DNA of 64,000 nucleotides from assembly GCA_963921825.1 (NCBI GenBank), contig OY997596.1:33843932-33907931 (forward strand). The letters run 5' to 3'. Position 1 is the first letter of the stretch; each line of letters begins with the position of its first letter. Origin of the DNA: Erodium maritimum. Lineage: Eukaryota; Streptophyta; Magnoliopsida; Geraniales; Geraniaceae. A model generated the notes under the pieces. That model was not told the DNA's origin, made no database searches, and was given only the letters and a program-made list of their open reading frames with translations. Position numbers and translations under genes: made by a program. Shown here in pieces: positions 36,495 to 47,599 of the stretch.

Positions 36495-37017
36495 AAAAAA
36501 TGACTCAAAGGAGATTTACAACAATAAAATAAAAAATCACTCTCTTGCTCTCGTTGAGAACCTCGCTTTAGCCCTAGCCCTAGCCGCGCTTGATGCTTTT
36601 TTCTGCTGCTGCCGCTGCCATGCACCTTGCCCAGTCGCCACATGAGGTTGGGTCTGTTGGTCGCCCCGCCCCGGTGTTACCCCGTCCCGTCCGGCCGCTT
36701 CCCTCGAAGACCACGTCTGGTGTGGGGGATAAATATTGGTGGGGATGATTGCCTTTGTCCCCATCTTCTCCTTCTTCCTCCCTCACCTTGGGCCCGTCCT
36801 CTCCTGTGGTCTTGCCAGTTTCACGCCCTTCGATTTTGCTGTCGGCGGGACGTTCTGGTTTGCATCCGGGAGACTTGATACACTTCCCAAAGGTAACTTC
36901 TTCTCCAAGTTATAGGGCAGTCCCGCCTCGTCTGAACCATATCTCGACTACCCGGGCTAACCATGACCTTGCTCTGGTGCCTAGGGTGGACGATAATGGC
37001 TCTAGGGTTCCGAGGTT
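36495..37017. other. GC-rich unrecognised block, left half
   Basis: Markedly GC-richer than its surroundings. A plus-strand Ser/Pro-rich frame from about 36,749 runs to the LTR C target site (DLALVPRVDDNGSRVPRF). The right half resumes at 40,138. I do not recognise a domain. It may be a decayed retroelement ORF or a host gene fragment. Confidence 0.35.
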
Positions 37018-37022
37018 TATTC

Positions 37023-40000
37023 TGTTAGAACCACTCCCAGTCAACGCCAGTCAAATCGGCGAAAAACAGGAAAATTTAAAAATTTTGGACAAACACCTAA
37101 ATGAACCCAAATTTGACCCTGAGGGTCATATCGGACTTGAGTTGACCCCGATATCGACCAAAGTGAGTTCTGGGGGACTCAGGGCAACTTTCTGACCAAT
37201 TTGGGAAAGGTTGACTTTTTGTTGGAAAAGTCAACCGAGCGACGTTTTGGTCCGTTCGAGGCTCGTTTTGGATCCATAAATCTTAGCCGTCATCACATCG
37301 GTCTTAGTTGAGCCGTTTCCTTGTAGCCCGTGAAGTTTCGTAATTTCTTAGAAAAAGTGCCCGTTCGGGGCCCGAGACGACCGAATTTCGCGAATCTGAC
37401 TGAAAAATATCTAGAAGATATGTTTCCAAAAGGGGTGGGACCCATTTGCCACATGTCATACAAGTGGTGGTGTTAGGTAAATTTTGAACAAAACAAAGGA
37501 AGACTTGAGTGTTAGTTTTGTAATTAAAGTGTAGTTGTTTGGTTTTTGAACAAAACAAAAGATGATGGTGTGGTATTGTTTGGCCATAGTTAGAAAAAAA
37601 TAAGAGAATTAGAGAGAGAAAGTGGAGAGAGGAAAGAGAAGGAGAAAAGGGAGAAAAAGAGAATAAAGCTTGGGTTTTTGTCGATCTCCCGACGATCCAA
37701 CCGACGGATTGTCTCAACGATTGAAGAATCGAGCTCCCATCGTCATTCCCTATGGTGAGTACCCTTTCGATTTTCGTTTTGGTACGTTTAAAGTTTAGGG
37801 TTTGGGTTAAAACGAGTAAACTATGGGTGAGTTGAGGTGTGGGGTTCGTTGGAGACGTTTTGGAGCGAAAGATGAACGTTTTCCGGTGACCGGAGGCTCG
37901 GGGGAGCTCCAGCCACCGTGTATGGTGGCTGCCGGAGTTGGGGTGGTGGCTGGCCGGAGCTAGGACCGGCCACCACCATGGTGAACCGGCCCAAAACCGG
38001 CCCAACCACCCTCGGGTCTTAAGGGCCGGGTGGGGCCCACATGCTCGGGTTTCGGGTTTTCGTGTTCGGGTGGTTTAGGACGTTCCCCAAGTCGTTAATC
38101 CACACCCGAAACGAATTTTGGAATTAAAGTGTAGATGTTGTAAATGACGGGTTTAGAAACTTTAAACGCGAATTAAATTGCTCGGAAGTCGGAAATTGAT
38201 TCCGTCGATTGCGTTGGAACCCTTGAATTATTCTAAGATCGTGGAAATGAAAACGGGAATTTTTGGAGCCCCGGAAGGACGTTTTCCAATCCCGGGCAGA
38301 TTCGCCGAGTCGGGCGAAACGGGCCTTTCCGGGCCCATTATTGACAATGTCGAGTAATTGGGAAGTTTGGGAGTGATCGACATTGTCGGGGTTGCATTTG
38401 GGCGTCAAGTGTATTAAAATTCAGTTTATGCCTGCGAACTTAATAGGTGTTTTAAATTGTGTTATTATTAGATCGTGCCGCAGACCGAGAAAAAGGAAAG
38501 CTAGGCGAGTGATCGTGAGCACGCCGAAGCTTGGTTGGGAACTTTTGGGAAAGCGTACGAGGTAGGGAAAAGTAGCCGGATCTCGGCCCTGACTAGGGAA
38601 AGTTAACAGTAGAAATGCATGTGACACTTGGGTGTCGTGGGTTAAGTAAGTTTATCAAACAATAGAAAGGCAGGGGACACCGGGTGGTGTCGTATGATAC
38701 GGGAACGTATCGAACAATAGAAATGCATGTGACACTTAGTAGTGTCGTAGGAGCAGTGAACGTACTGATATTAGAAATACTGGAGGCATTTGGTTATGCC
38801 CGGAGGTTGATTGTGTTGTTTGTGGGTGGCCATGAGTGCCCGTGGGATTGTTGAGCTCGTGTTTTACTGTTGGTGTCTTGGGTGGCCATGAGTGCCCGTG
38901 GGGTTGTTAAACCCGTATTTTACTGTTGGTGTGTCTTGGGTGGCCATGAGTGCTCGTGGGGTCGTTAAACCCGTATTTTACTGTTGGTGTGTCTTGGGTG
39001 GCCATGAGTGCCCGTAGGGTCGTTAAACCCGTATTTTTACTGTTGGTGTGTCTTGGGTGGCCATGAGTGCCCGTGGGGTCGTTAAACCCGTATTTTACTA
39101 TTGGTGTGTCTTGGGTGGCCATGAGTGCCTGTGGGGTCGTTAAACCCGTATTTTACTGTTGGTGTGTCTTGGGTGGCCATGAGTGCCCGTGGGGCAGTTG
39201 AACCCGTGTTTTACTGTTGGCGTCTTGGGTGGCCATGAGTGCCTGTGGAGTGCTAAACCTGTGTTGTTACTGTTTGTTGAACTTTGCTTGTGATTGGGGT
39301 TGTGGTTGCCTGAGGTTGGGAGAGACAGGTCGACCGCCTGATCCGACTGCGTGTCGGGAAAATTTGCGTGGGTATTGGCTAGCCTTCCGACAGGGATCGG
39401 TAAGGTTGAGCGTCTTCTTTGGCGATGAGGACGGCTCCCCTTCCGACCAGCTATCGGAAAAGTATTGCGTTATTCATCGCCGACATGTCGACCGCCTGAC
39501 CCGACTGCGTGTCGGGAAGTTGTGTGGGCAGGCTCGAGCCCAGCCGGTTAGCAACCGGCACTGAGCAGCTGGAGTGCGATCATTTGTGATCTTGTTTGGT
39601 GTGCGATCCTTTGTGATCTTGGGTGTTGTGTGGTTATCTTTTGAGTCTTTGGGGTTGAGGTCGTAACTGTTGTGTCGGGTCTACATTACGTGTCTGGGTG
39701 TTGAGTTGATTGGGGAAGGTAACAGTTGTGTGTCAGTCGGGTTACTTGTGTTGGGGATAGTAGTCCCCGATGTTTGTTTGGTTGTTGGTGTTTCCGGCAT
39801 TGTCTGCTAGTATGCCATAGTCAGTCTGGTATTCGTGGTGGTTAGCGAACGCTCACCCCTAGCTGCTTTTTCTACAGGTACTGGTCACGAGATGGACTAG
39901 GTGAGCTCTCGAAGCTTGAAGAGCTGGGAACGGGAGTCCAGGTTTCCTTTTGGGTTTAGCGACGTACGCCATGGCTTTTGTCGGCTTGTTTGGACATACT

Positions 40001-40132
40001 TTTGAGTTGTAAATTATTATTTTGATTAACTAAATGGTGATTTTAAGCGATTTATTTAAAAGGTTTGAAAATGGTTTTATTGTTTTACCGTTCGCGTTCC
40101 GGGTTCGGTTCTACTGAATTTGTGGCGTGACA
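37023..40132 (+). mobile_element. Gypsy solo LTR, copy C (3,110 bp)
   Basis: Starts TGTTAGAACCACTCCCAGTC and ends TTGTGGCGTGACA. TATTC is duplicated perfectly at 37,018-37,022 and 40,133-40,137. No internal region is present, so it is a clean solo LTR from recombination between two LTRs. It matches copies A, B and D. It carries a 58-bp minisatellite and, near the 3' end, the GCGAACGCTCACCCCTAGCT block shared with LTR B. Confidence 0.94.
38824..39280 (+). repeat. 58-bp minisatellite in solo LTR C
   Basis: About eight tandem units around GGTGGCCATGAGTGCCCGTG and TTAAACCCGTATTTTACTG, with single-base variation. The array is the counterpart of 23,690-24,255 in LTR B. Confidence 0.9.
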
Positions 40133-40137
40133 TATTC

Positions 40138-41275
40138 CTTCTCGAAACCAAGGGGGATCACTCGGGATGTGACCGTGTGGTCGGTGTACTCCACGATCAC
40201 GACGATGCGGGTCCGGTCCTAGGGCTTGATCTGTGACGCGTATGGGTGGAGGAGGAGGACGATGGAGTCTGTTTCCACGTTTGCTCGGCGAGGCTGCGCG
40301 GGGAGGCAAGTTATGGTTTGGATACCCTACAGTGGGGATGTTCCTGGGTCGGCTTGTGGGGTCGATGGCTCTCCGTCTATGGCCTCGAGGAGAGACGCGT
40401 TGAATGGTGAGGAGGAGGAGGCTTTATGAAGGTCGATTAGGTCGTCGCCCTCGCTACGGTATCCTCAGGCCCACCTTCCTGCATATCGGAGGGGCATGTT
40501 GCGGTATAATCCGAAGAGAGGGCCTCGTCCTCGTGTGAGCCGGCGGGAGTCCCAACCATCCCCTCTGGCTTGGATGGAGCAGATATCACCTGAGGATCGC
40601 GACGTCGGCGCTGCACTACAAGGGCTCATGGAGGGAATTGTCTCGAGGAAGTGGTATCGGCATGACAATGGATCTGATACCTAACCTGGGTCCCCGATTT
40701 CCTATCAGGGACACCAACCAGCCGTCCACGATAGGCCTCCCTGGAAGGTGCACTCCAAACCGGGTGACTTTTGTACACGGGAAGATCCGCCAGGGGCCGG
40801 CTGACGATCAGTTCTCTACTAATTCGATTGCTGACCACCTGCTCCGGGAGCGTGGTGGGTTTAGGGGTGGAGGACGCCCACATCCGGGGGTGCGGGATGT
40901 TAAAGTTCCATCACATGTTACCCTGGGGAGTACAACTGCTGGAGCGCTGAAGAGGACGGCGTCAGCTCCCATTTGGGACGCCAAGCTACAAGCGGAGAAG
41001 AGGCCCCGTCGGGAGGGGTGATAGACCGTTAATGCATCGGGGACTGGCCCTGGGAGGGGTCCCCAGACGATGTTTTGCCTCCCACTATCACCATTGTTGA
41101 GCTCCTGGAGTTTCGGTACCCCCGTTCCGCCACTTGTAAAAGGTTCAGTGAACCGTTGTTCATTCATACTGACCTTCCGTGGTCGAGAAGCATAATCTTC
41201 GATGCACATCAATATAATCGATTTTAAAAGAATTATAATATTACACCTTTCGCTCAAAAAAAGAAAAAGACACAA
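40138..41275. other. GC-rich unrecognised block, right half
   Basis: Continues the block broken by LTR C. The clearest plus-strand frame is 40,638-41,021 (VTFVHGKIRQGPADDQF, then LLRERGGFRGGGRPHPGV, ending KLQAEKRPRREG). It is basic and Gly/Arg-rich, and could be the C-terminus of a nucleic-acid-binding retroelement protein, but I cannot assign it. From about 41,040 the sequence returns to AT-rich. Confidence 0.35.
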
Positions 41276-41667
41276 ATACCGTTAAGGAGGAAAACCATTT
41301 CCGCTGTGTTTATCATTCAAGTAGAATAATCGGAATGCAAATAAATCAAACCGAAGATTCACGCATTGATTTCGTTTTCATGTTATAATTGATATTTTAT
41401 ACATGTGGATAGTTCACCCCTTGTTTTAATCCCGCCTCAGCTGCTTGCCACACAAAACCAATCATAACCAACCTAACTACCAATCTACCAGTCAAGAGGT
41501 CGAAGCCATACTCCTAACCAACGGTCGGCCCTTCATCCATGCTTTTACTTCATAATATGTATCAAGTATTTTAGAATCTGTATTTACCATCTTCAACTTT
41601 TAGACGTGTCAAGTTTAAACACACTATTTGATAATTATATATTTTAATTTAATTTAAAATTAAGAGT
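41276..41667. other. AT-rich spacer
   Basis: No gene, repeat array or terminal repeat recognised. Confidence 0.4.
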
Positions 41668-41845
41668 TTATTTTATCTCATTATTTTAAAAGTTTCGGAT
41701 TTATTTTCACTATCTTAAATTTTTTTCATCTAGCTATCTTAGAATTTCACTTATCTCAATTTAATACTCAACGCTAACTTTTCATCCATTTTTCCGTCCT
41801 AGACACTTAAAAATTCCATAATACCCTTTATTATCAATTAGGAAT

Positions 41846-44055
41846 TTGGGTAAGGGTTTGAACTCTACTTTTCTTACCCTTATTCCTAAGCATCGGAATG
41901 CTGCCAGTTTCCAGGATTATAGACCTATTAGCCTTATCTCGGGACCCTACAAAATCTTGGCTAAGGTTTTGTCTATTATGCTCCGCTATGTTCTGGATGA
42001 TTTGATCAGTGATGCCCAGTCCGGTTTTGTTGCTGGTAGGCAACTTGTTGATGGTGTCTTGATAGCATCCGAGGTTATTGATTATATTCGCAGGTCTAAT
42101 GAGGAAGTGGTGGTTCTCAAGTTGGACTTTGAGAAGGCCTTTGATAAGGTGCACTGGGACTATCTGGATGAGGTTATGGATGCTATTGACTTTGGTCCTA
42201 AATGGCGTTCCTGGATGGCCTCTTGTTTCAAGGCATTTGTAGCTGTTCTTGTGAATGGTTCCCCCAGTCAGGATTTCCCCATTCTGAATGGTATTCGTCA
42301 GGGTTGTCCTCTCTCTCCCTTTCTCTTCTTGATTGCAGTCGAAGGCCTTCATCAGGTCTTGGAAAAGGGCATTGGTTTGGTCGAGTTTTCTGGTATTCAG
42401 ATAGGTCCATTAGGGCCAACCATTTCCCATTTACAGTTCGCTGACGACACCTTACTGTTTGTGAAAGGTCCTCTGCTGACTTGTTGAGGCTGAAGAGCAC
42501 ACTCCTCACTTTTGAGCTGAGTTCGGGTTTGAAGATCAATTTCGATAAATCCACTGTTATTCTCTTGAATGCCCGCTCCTGCACCTCTGACTCGGTCGCC
42601 TCTTCCCTGGGATGTCTAGTAGGTGATCTCCCTATCCAGTATCTTGGCTTCAGTTTGGGTTCTAACCCAAGGCGTCTATCTTTCTGGGCACCTGTGATCC
42701 AGAAGTTCAAAGCATCTCTTGCACTTTGGAAGACCAAGGATCTCTCTATGTCAGGTAGATTGGTATTGATCAAGTCCACCCTGTCAGCTTTGCCTGTTTT
42801 TTTCATGTCCTTATTTAGAGCTCCCAAGGGTGTTATTCGGGAGCTGGAGGCTTGGAGGAGGAGGTTCTTATGGCACAATAGAGCCCATTCTAGGGTCTTT
42901 TGCAAAGTGCGCTGGTCTACAGTCTGTAAGCCCAAATCTGATGGGGGTCTAGGCATACGAGGGCTTGAACGGGTGAACCAGAGCCTCCTAGCTAAGTGGT
43001 TCTGGCGCTTCGCTTCGGAGAAGGATTCTCTCTGGAAGCGTGTTCTCTGTTCTAAATTTGGCTGGGATCTGTCAGAATGGGACTTAACTGCCCTTGATAA
43101 GTCGGGTTCTTCATTCTTCTTTGGTCATATTATGAGCCTCTCGGATTCCCCGGCTTTCAGAGGTTTGTTTGGTAGCCAGAGCCTGCATTGGCGTGTGGGA
43201 GGGGGTGATCGTATCCGGTTTTTGCAAGATGTTTGGATTGGGCCTACTGCTCTCCGCTTCCGCTTCCCTAGGCTCTACAGCATCTGTGTAGGGAAATGGA
43301 CTCGTATTAGGGAAGTTTGGTTGGATGGTTCCTGGCACCTGGATTATCGACGTTCCTTTGTGTTCACTTCTGAACGGGACGAGTCCGAGCAGCTTATGGA
43401 GTTGTTTTCCACGGCCTGTATCCGACCCGACATTCCTGACTCGGTCTCCTAGTCTCAGAGAGGGTGTGATTTTTCTACGGCTTCGGCCTATGTTCTGCTT
43501 GATGACGCCGAACCCTCTCCTGTACCTTGGGCCGATTTTCTTTGGGTCAAGCATCTGCCGCCCAAATATAGCTCTCTTGTTTGGCTGTTGGCTCATGACG
43601 CTGTCCCGACCAAGACTTTCTTGGAAGAGCGAGGTATGTGTATTGCTCTTAATGACATGTTCTGTTGCCTATGTGGACTTGTTTTTGAGGATGCTACGCA
43701 CCTTTTCCTGCATTGTTCTTTTGCTTGGTCCCTTTGGTCGAAATTGTACTCCTGGTGGTCGATTTTTTGGGTCTCCCCTGGTGATTGTGTTTCTCTGATC
43801 TCGGCTTGGAGAGGCCTGGATAGGAGATGTTGGTGGAGGTTCTGGGTCAAAATTGGTTATCTGTGCTTTCGGCATATTTGGTTGAGGAGGAATGCTGGTG
43901 TTTTTAGGCAACAATCTGAACCAGTGGAGGCTATTTTCCACAAGGTCCAGTTGCACAGCTTCAGTATCTGCAGATTGGCTGGTGATCTTTCTGGCGATGA
44001 AACCCTTCCTCTTTGGTTGGCATCTCCTTATTCGTGTTATATTGGTTCCATGTAG
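41846..44055 (+). pseudogene. LINE ORF2 C-terminal part: reverse transcriptase and zf-RVT
   Basis: The RT core begins LNSTFLTLIPKHRNAASFQD, then YRPISLISGPYKILAKVLS, the LDFEKAFDKVHW catalytic Asp region, GIRQGCPLSPFLFL and the catalytic LQFADDTLLF. The thumb/connector SGLKINFDKS and YLGFSLGSNP follow. The tail carries the zf-RVT finger (FCCLCGLVFEDATHLFLHC). One frameshift lies near 42,470 and one in-frame TAG at 43,450-43,452; the rest is open to the natural stop at 44,053-44,055. Known role: the enzyme nicks target DNA and copies its RNA there. Here the nicking domain is absent. Confidence 0.92.
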
Positions 44056-44170
44056 GAGTTGAGCTCCTTTTCTATTTTTCTTTAGAAGGTTATTTTGGGG
44101 TGTTTACCCCGTGCTTTGTAATCTATTATTCCAAAGCCTTGAATAAAATAATAATTTATCAAAAAAAAAA
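41846..44170 (+). mobile_element. 5'-truncated L1-type LINE
   Basis: The element starts inside the reverse transcriptase coding region and ends with AAAATAATAATTTATC plus a run of A at 44,161-44,170. 5' truncation and a poly(A) tail are the normal outcome of target-primed reverse transcription. The endonuclease, ORF1 and the RT N-terminus are missing, so it is dead on arrival, though its coding part is otherwise well preserved and it is probably fairly recent. I could not find a clear target duplication. Confidence 0.9.
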
Positions 44171-44322
44171 ATTCAAAAACATGTCATTGTTTATTCAAAA
44201 TTTAAAATAATAAAATAACAATAATACCCTTCATAATCTTCAAATTTTCAAAATGTTCCATTAGAATAATTTATTTATATTAATAATTAATTGTATATAA
44301 ATAATATTTTAATTTAAAAATA

Positions 44323-44470
44323 AGGTTAATTTCATCTCATTACCCAAAAAATTCTTGTTTTTTTTATCTCACTACCGTAACTATTTTTTTGTGACACCTC
44401 CCTACCCTATAATGCTTTTTTTACATTAATATATGTCGTTAGTTTTCTGTCTACTTTTGGATGGAAAAGG
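44323..44470 (+). repeat. MITE-family arm, left partner of an inverted pair
   Basis: Reads AGGTTAATTTCATCTCATTA, then TGACACCTCCCTACCCTATA and CTACTTTTGGATGGAAAAGG. Its inverted counterpart is at 49,500-49,699 (ending GAGATGAAATTAACCCT). The pair may be the ends of one 5.4-kb element or two separate MITE arms. Confidence 0.6.
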
Positions 44471-45088
44471 TCATGTGTCTGGCACATGACCTTAAAATTT
44501 TTTAAATGACAACACTACCCCAATCTTTCACCCTTTACCCTAAATTACATTTTTATTTTTGTATCGAATTTTAATACAACTCAACTTCACTAACCCACAC
44601 CACACCGTCTCCCTCACCCGTGTTCTCTCTCTTCTCTACATCCTTGATTCAAACCTTATCATCTCATCACTTTCTAAAACCTAAAACTACCTCCTCCCGT
44701 TTCTTTTTTATGTTCTTCATACGAACCTCGGCTTCTCCGAGCAGTAGACCTCACCGGCCGAGGCTTCTCTGAGGAGCAAACCTCGTCGGCCGAGGCTTCT
44801 TCGAGCTCGCCGAATCAACCACAGACAATAGGAGCTTCGATAGAGCTCACGAACTCAGGTAAACCACGAAGCCAACTCCAGATCTACACCTCCCAAGGAA
44901 AAGGACGAGATGCAAGGGGACGAGGCTGTGGCGAGCAAAGAACTCAACAAGTCCGAGTCAGAGAAACAAGTGACAGGTCGGAGAAGAAGATGGAACTCCA
45001 ACAAACACTCAGAGACGGTTAGAGGAAGAAGGCTTAAATTAAAATGTAAGCTTATTATCAAACTTCCTTAATATGTTTGTTTTTTTTC
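44471..45088. other. Spacer with a short 3-unit repeat
   Basis: Pyrimidine-rich sequence. Near 44,726-44,805 is a threefold imperfect repeat around GGCCGAGGCTTCTCTGAGGA. It looks like the 5' end of a lost gene, but no protein is recognisable. Confidence 0.4.
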
Positions 45089-45105
45089 ATAGAGCCAATG
45101 TTCTT
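45089..45105. repeat. 17-bp target site duplication, left copy
   Basis: ATAGAGCCAATGTTCTT, matched exactly at 46,940-46,956. Confidence 0.95.
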
Positions 45106-46939
45106 TTTTTATTTTTTTTTATAGGCGAATTTTTTTTATTAAGCAATTGTTCTAAAAGAATATAGAACAAAGCAAAAAAAGATCCAAATAGATCTTTTCC
45201 TCTGACATTACAGCTCCATAGAGCAAAAACAAAATAAGAAACAAGATGTGTAAAAACGTCTTGTCTACTTCCTATCCGGATTCAAACAAGTAAACCGGTT
45301 AGAGACCGGCACAGGGGATAAAGCTTCAACTGGAGTCAGTTCCAACAACTCCTTGTCCTTCCTACTCTCAGCTTCGAGCGCCAAAGCACAAAGATCAACA
45401 GGTTTATGACCAATTTTCGAACTGTAACTCCAAATGTTCGAGCTATTTTTTTTTTTTGCAACGTCCACAATAAAACGTCCCATTTTATCCCCTTTTTCAG
45501 TAGAGGTCCTGGCTCTTGTCCGGTACACAACGGTTGGTTGTGCAATCACCTTCGAGAGACCTTTCTTTGGGCTTCCACGTTTCTTTGGCTCAACCTTAGA
45601 AATCGGTTTTTCCAAAGCTTCCTTCCACGGACTTCCTTGAAACACGTCATCTCGAGCAAGATTGTCTTTTGCTAACGGGTCAAGATCTGTTCCAATACGG
45701 TGAAAAATGGTATCCAAACTTGGGTCCTCCCGGGCCAGCGCTTGGACCTTTTCAGGTGGGCTTAAAACACCAAAAAAGGCCCGGATCCCAATTGGATTAA
45801 GCCCATCCCATCCTGAACATAAGCCTGATCCGTTTTTGAATCAGGCCCAACCTGATCGGTCAAAGAGCCCACTTTGATTGGCGCCCCAAGCCCGTACGCA
45901 ATTCCAGAAACGAACGCACCCGGATGTAGTGTCGTGCCTGACGATGACTGGGGATCTTCCGTGAGTTTCGGCGAGATTGCATCCGCAACTGTAGGGATCG
46001 TAATCCCCTGGATTGGATTCGAAGACGAACTCCCGTGATTCGCGGAATCAGCTCCATCTGCAGACGAACGGAGAAGCTCACCGGAATCCATAGAAGACGG
46101 CGAAACGGGCGGCGAGGATGAACTGGTCGTCCTGAAACCCTCTCTAGAACCCAACCCTGTTCCCATAGTTCGAACCACGTCCCCCGAACTCAGTTTCCGA
46201 TCGCCGCACAAAACAGAGCCTATGCTCTGTTTTGTAAACTTGAGTGCATCAGTCGCCGGAGAGACTAAAGGGCGCTGGGAAAAAGCCATAAACAGAGTAT
46301 GGCCGCTCACCTTACACCCCTGTAAAGCTTCTAACGCTTGGGAAGCAGCGATGGTCGATTTGAGACGAACGAAACCAAAGAAGAGATCGGTTTTGTTTGG
46401 TCGCTTCAACACAGACGTTGACTCCATGTCTCTAAACGGTGAGAATAGGTCCCGGAACGTCTCCTCTGGACAAGCATACGGCAGATTTCGTACATAAAGC
46501 TCTGTATCACTCTCGATGAACTGAGCCCTTGTCCTTTGTCGGCGACCCGAAATACCAGCCGCACCTTCTCCACCATTGCCCGTCCGCACACCTTCCTCTG
46601 TTGGTTCAGCTTGAGTACCAGCCACTCCATCGCGACACACCTTCTCTGACGGAGCGGTCTCACCGGGTGCTCTGTTTCTGCGTCTCGCTTTACCAACAGT
46701 GTCGTGCTGATCCAACTTGACTGACCGAGTACCATTCTCAGCGCCTTGATTTGGACCCCGAACCCGAGACTTCTTTGTTCCAATTGCAACATCAGAAACA
46801 AGGGGAAGGTATGTTGCATACAAATTCAGCATCAAAGAGCAAAACGAAGAAAAAGGCAGCACATCCTTTTCCTTTGGCCGGCGTTCCTGCTTGGTTCGAT
46901 TCCTGAATCTCATACCAACTTCGAAGTTAAGCATTCATA
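45106..46939 (-). mobile_element. RRM-type half-LINE, copy 2
   Basis: A 1.83-kb retroposed unit on the minus strand, with a 17-bp perfect target duplication and an A-rich tail on the minus strand at 45,106-45,122. The tail is preceded by TTAATAAAAAAAATTCGCC, homologous to the ends of copies 1 and 3. It holds one gene (45,268-46,934) and a short 3' UTR. There is no room for, and no trace of, an ORF2 with endonuclease or reverse transcriptase. The duplication and tail are the signature of LINE-type target-primed insertion, so an outside LINE enzyme must have made it. Confidence 0.85.
45268..46934 (-). pseudogene. RRM and AT-hook-like protein, ORF1-like (copy 2)
   Basis: About 555 codons. The N-terminus is MLNFEVGMRFRNRTKQERRP, then SSFCSLMLNLYATYLPL. 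A basic Gly/Arg/Glu linker leads to an RRM: RNP2-like TELYVRNLPYACPEETFRDL and RNP1-like LFFGFVRLKS. A long Ser/Thr/Gly linker follows, then IFHRIGTDLDPLAKDN, SPWKEALEKP, a basic KKRGSPKKG (AT-hook-like, with Ser for Arg), PTVVYRTRARTSTEKG and the end VSNRFTCLNPDRK. One frame change near 45,740-45,760 separates the first 390 codons from the rest. BNR-type plant LINEs are known to carry an RRM in ORF1; that is the closest family I can name. A host RNA-binding protein retrocopy is the alternative. Confidence 0.75.
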
Positions 46940-46956
46940 ATAGAGCCAATGTTCTT
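46940..46956. repeat. 17-bp target site duplication, right copy
   Basis: Exact match to 45,089-45,105. Confidence 0.95.
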
Positions 46957-47589
46957 AACCTCCAAGTTTCATGAAAAATTCAATCCTTCACTATTCACTA
47001 CAAATTTGGGGAAATCCGTTCATTGACTCCAAAAAACATTTATATCATATTTGGACAAGCTACACACGCAGAACATATGAAGAATTTATTACTTTAGGGT
47101 TTGAACAAATCAGAAATGGAGCGAGGAAGAGCAAGGAAGATTTAGGGTTCGACGTCTGAGGGATTTGTGGGTATTATAGTTTGGGGATTTTTGTTTCTTT
47201 TTATCAGCAAAAATAACAATTTCCTATGTTAATCGATTATTCTTCTTCGTTTAATGTTCTTTTGATTTGTTCTTCATTTAATGTTTTCTCTGTTAATCAA
47301 TTTGTGGGTTGAGATGTAGAACAAAATCTGGGCAAGTCAGAGTTGTGTTGAAATGTTGAACAAAATCTGGGAAAGATGAATGTTCTCAGATGAACATTCT
47401 TTGTTCTTCGTTTACAAAAGAGTATCAACGAATTTTGACAAAATAAAGGAATTAAAGAATTAAACAGATTTTTTTTAATTTTTGAAATAAAAAATAACTA
47501 ACAAAAACTACAGAAATAAAAAAAATCTGATTTTAAAAAATCAAAAACTGATTTTTCAAAAATAAAATCAAAACTTCAAAAATAAAAAA
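46957..47589. other. Spacer between head-to-head half-LINEs
   Basis: 46,957-47,160 resembles a gene leader (AAATTCAATCCTTCACTATT, later TTAGGGTTCGACGTC). From 47,450 an AT-rich tract of AAATCTGATTTT-like words begins and resumes after the next insertion at 49,371. No protein is supported. Confidence 0.4.
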
Positions 47590-47599
47590 TGATTTTTAT
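47590..47599. repeat. 10-bp target site duplication, left copy
   Basis: TGATTTTTAT, matched exactly at 49,361-49,370 just after the A run. Confidence 0.9.

Larger units (their letters stand above)
41668..44322. mobile_element. MITE of the 3,497 family, interrupted by a LINE
   Basis: At 41,668-41,845 the TTTCATCTAGCTATCTTAG and CATCCATTTTTCCGTCCTAG words match the MITE arm at 3,497-3,720. Just after the LINE tail, AAAAACATGTCATTG matches that MITE's interior word around GCATGCCATTGG. The two halves therefore look like one MITE copy opened by LINE insertion. The right end is unclear because another arm of the family begins at 44,323. Confidence 0.5.

Noticed and set aside
43111-43956. Minus-strand frames across the LINE
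   Set aside because: They overlap a clearly readable LINE reverse transcriptase and zf-RVT on the plus strand and have no domain themselves.
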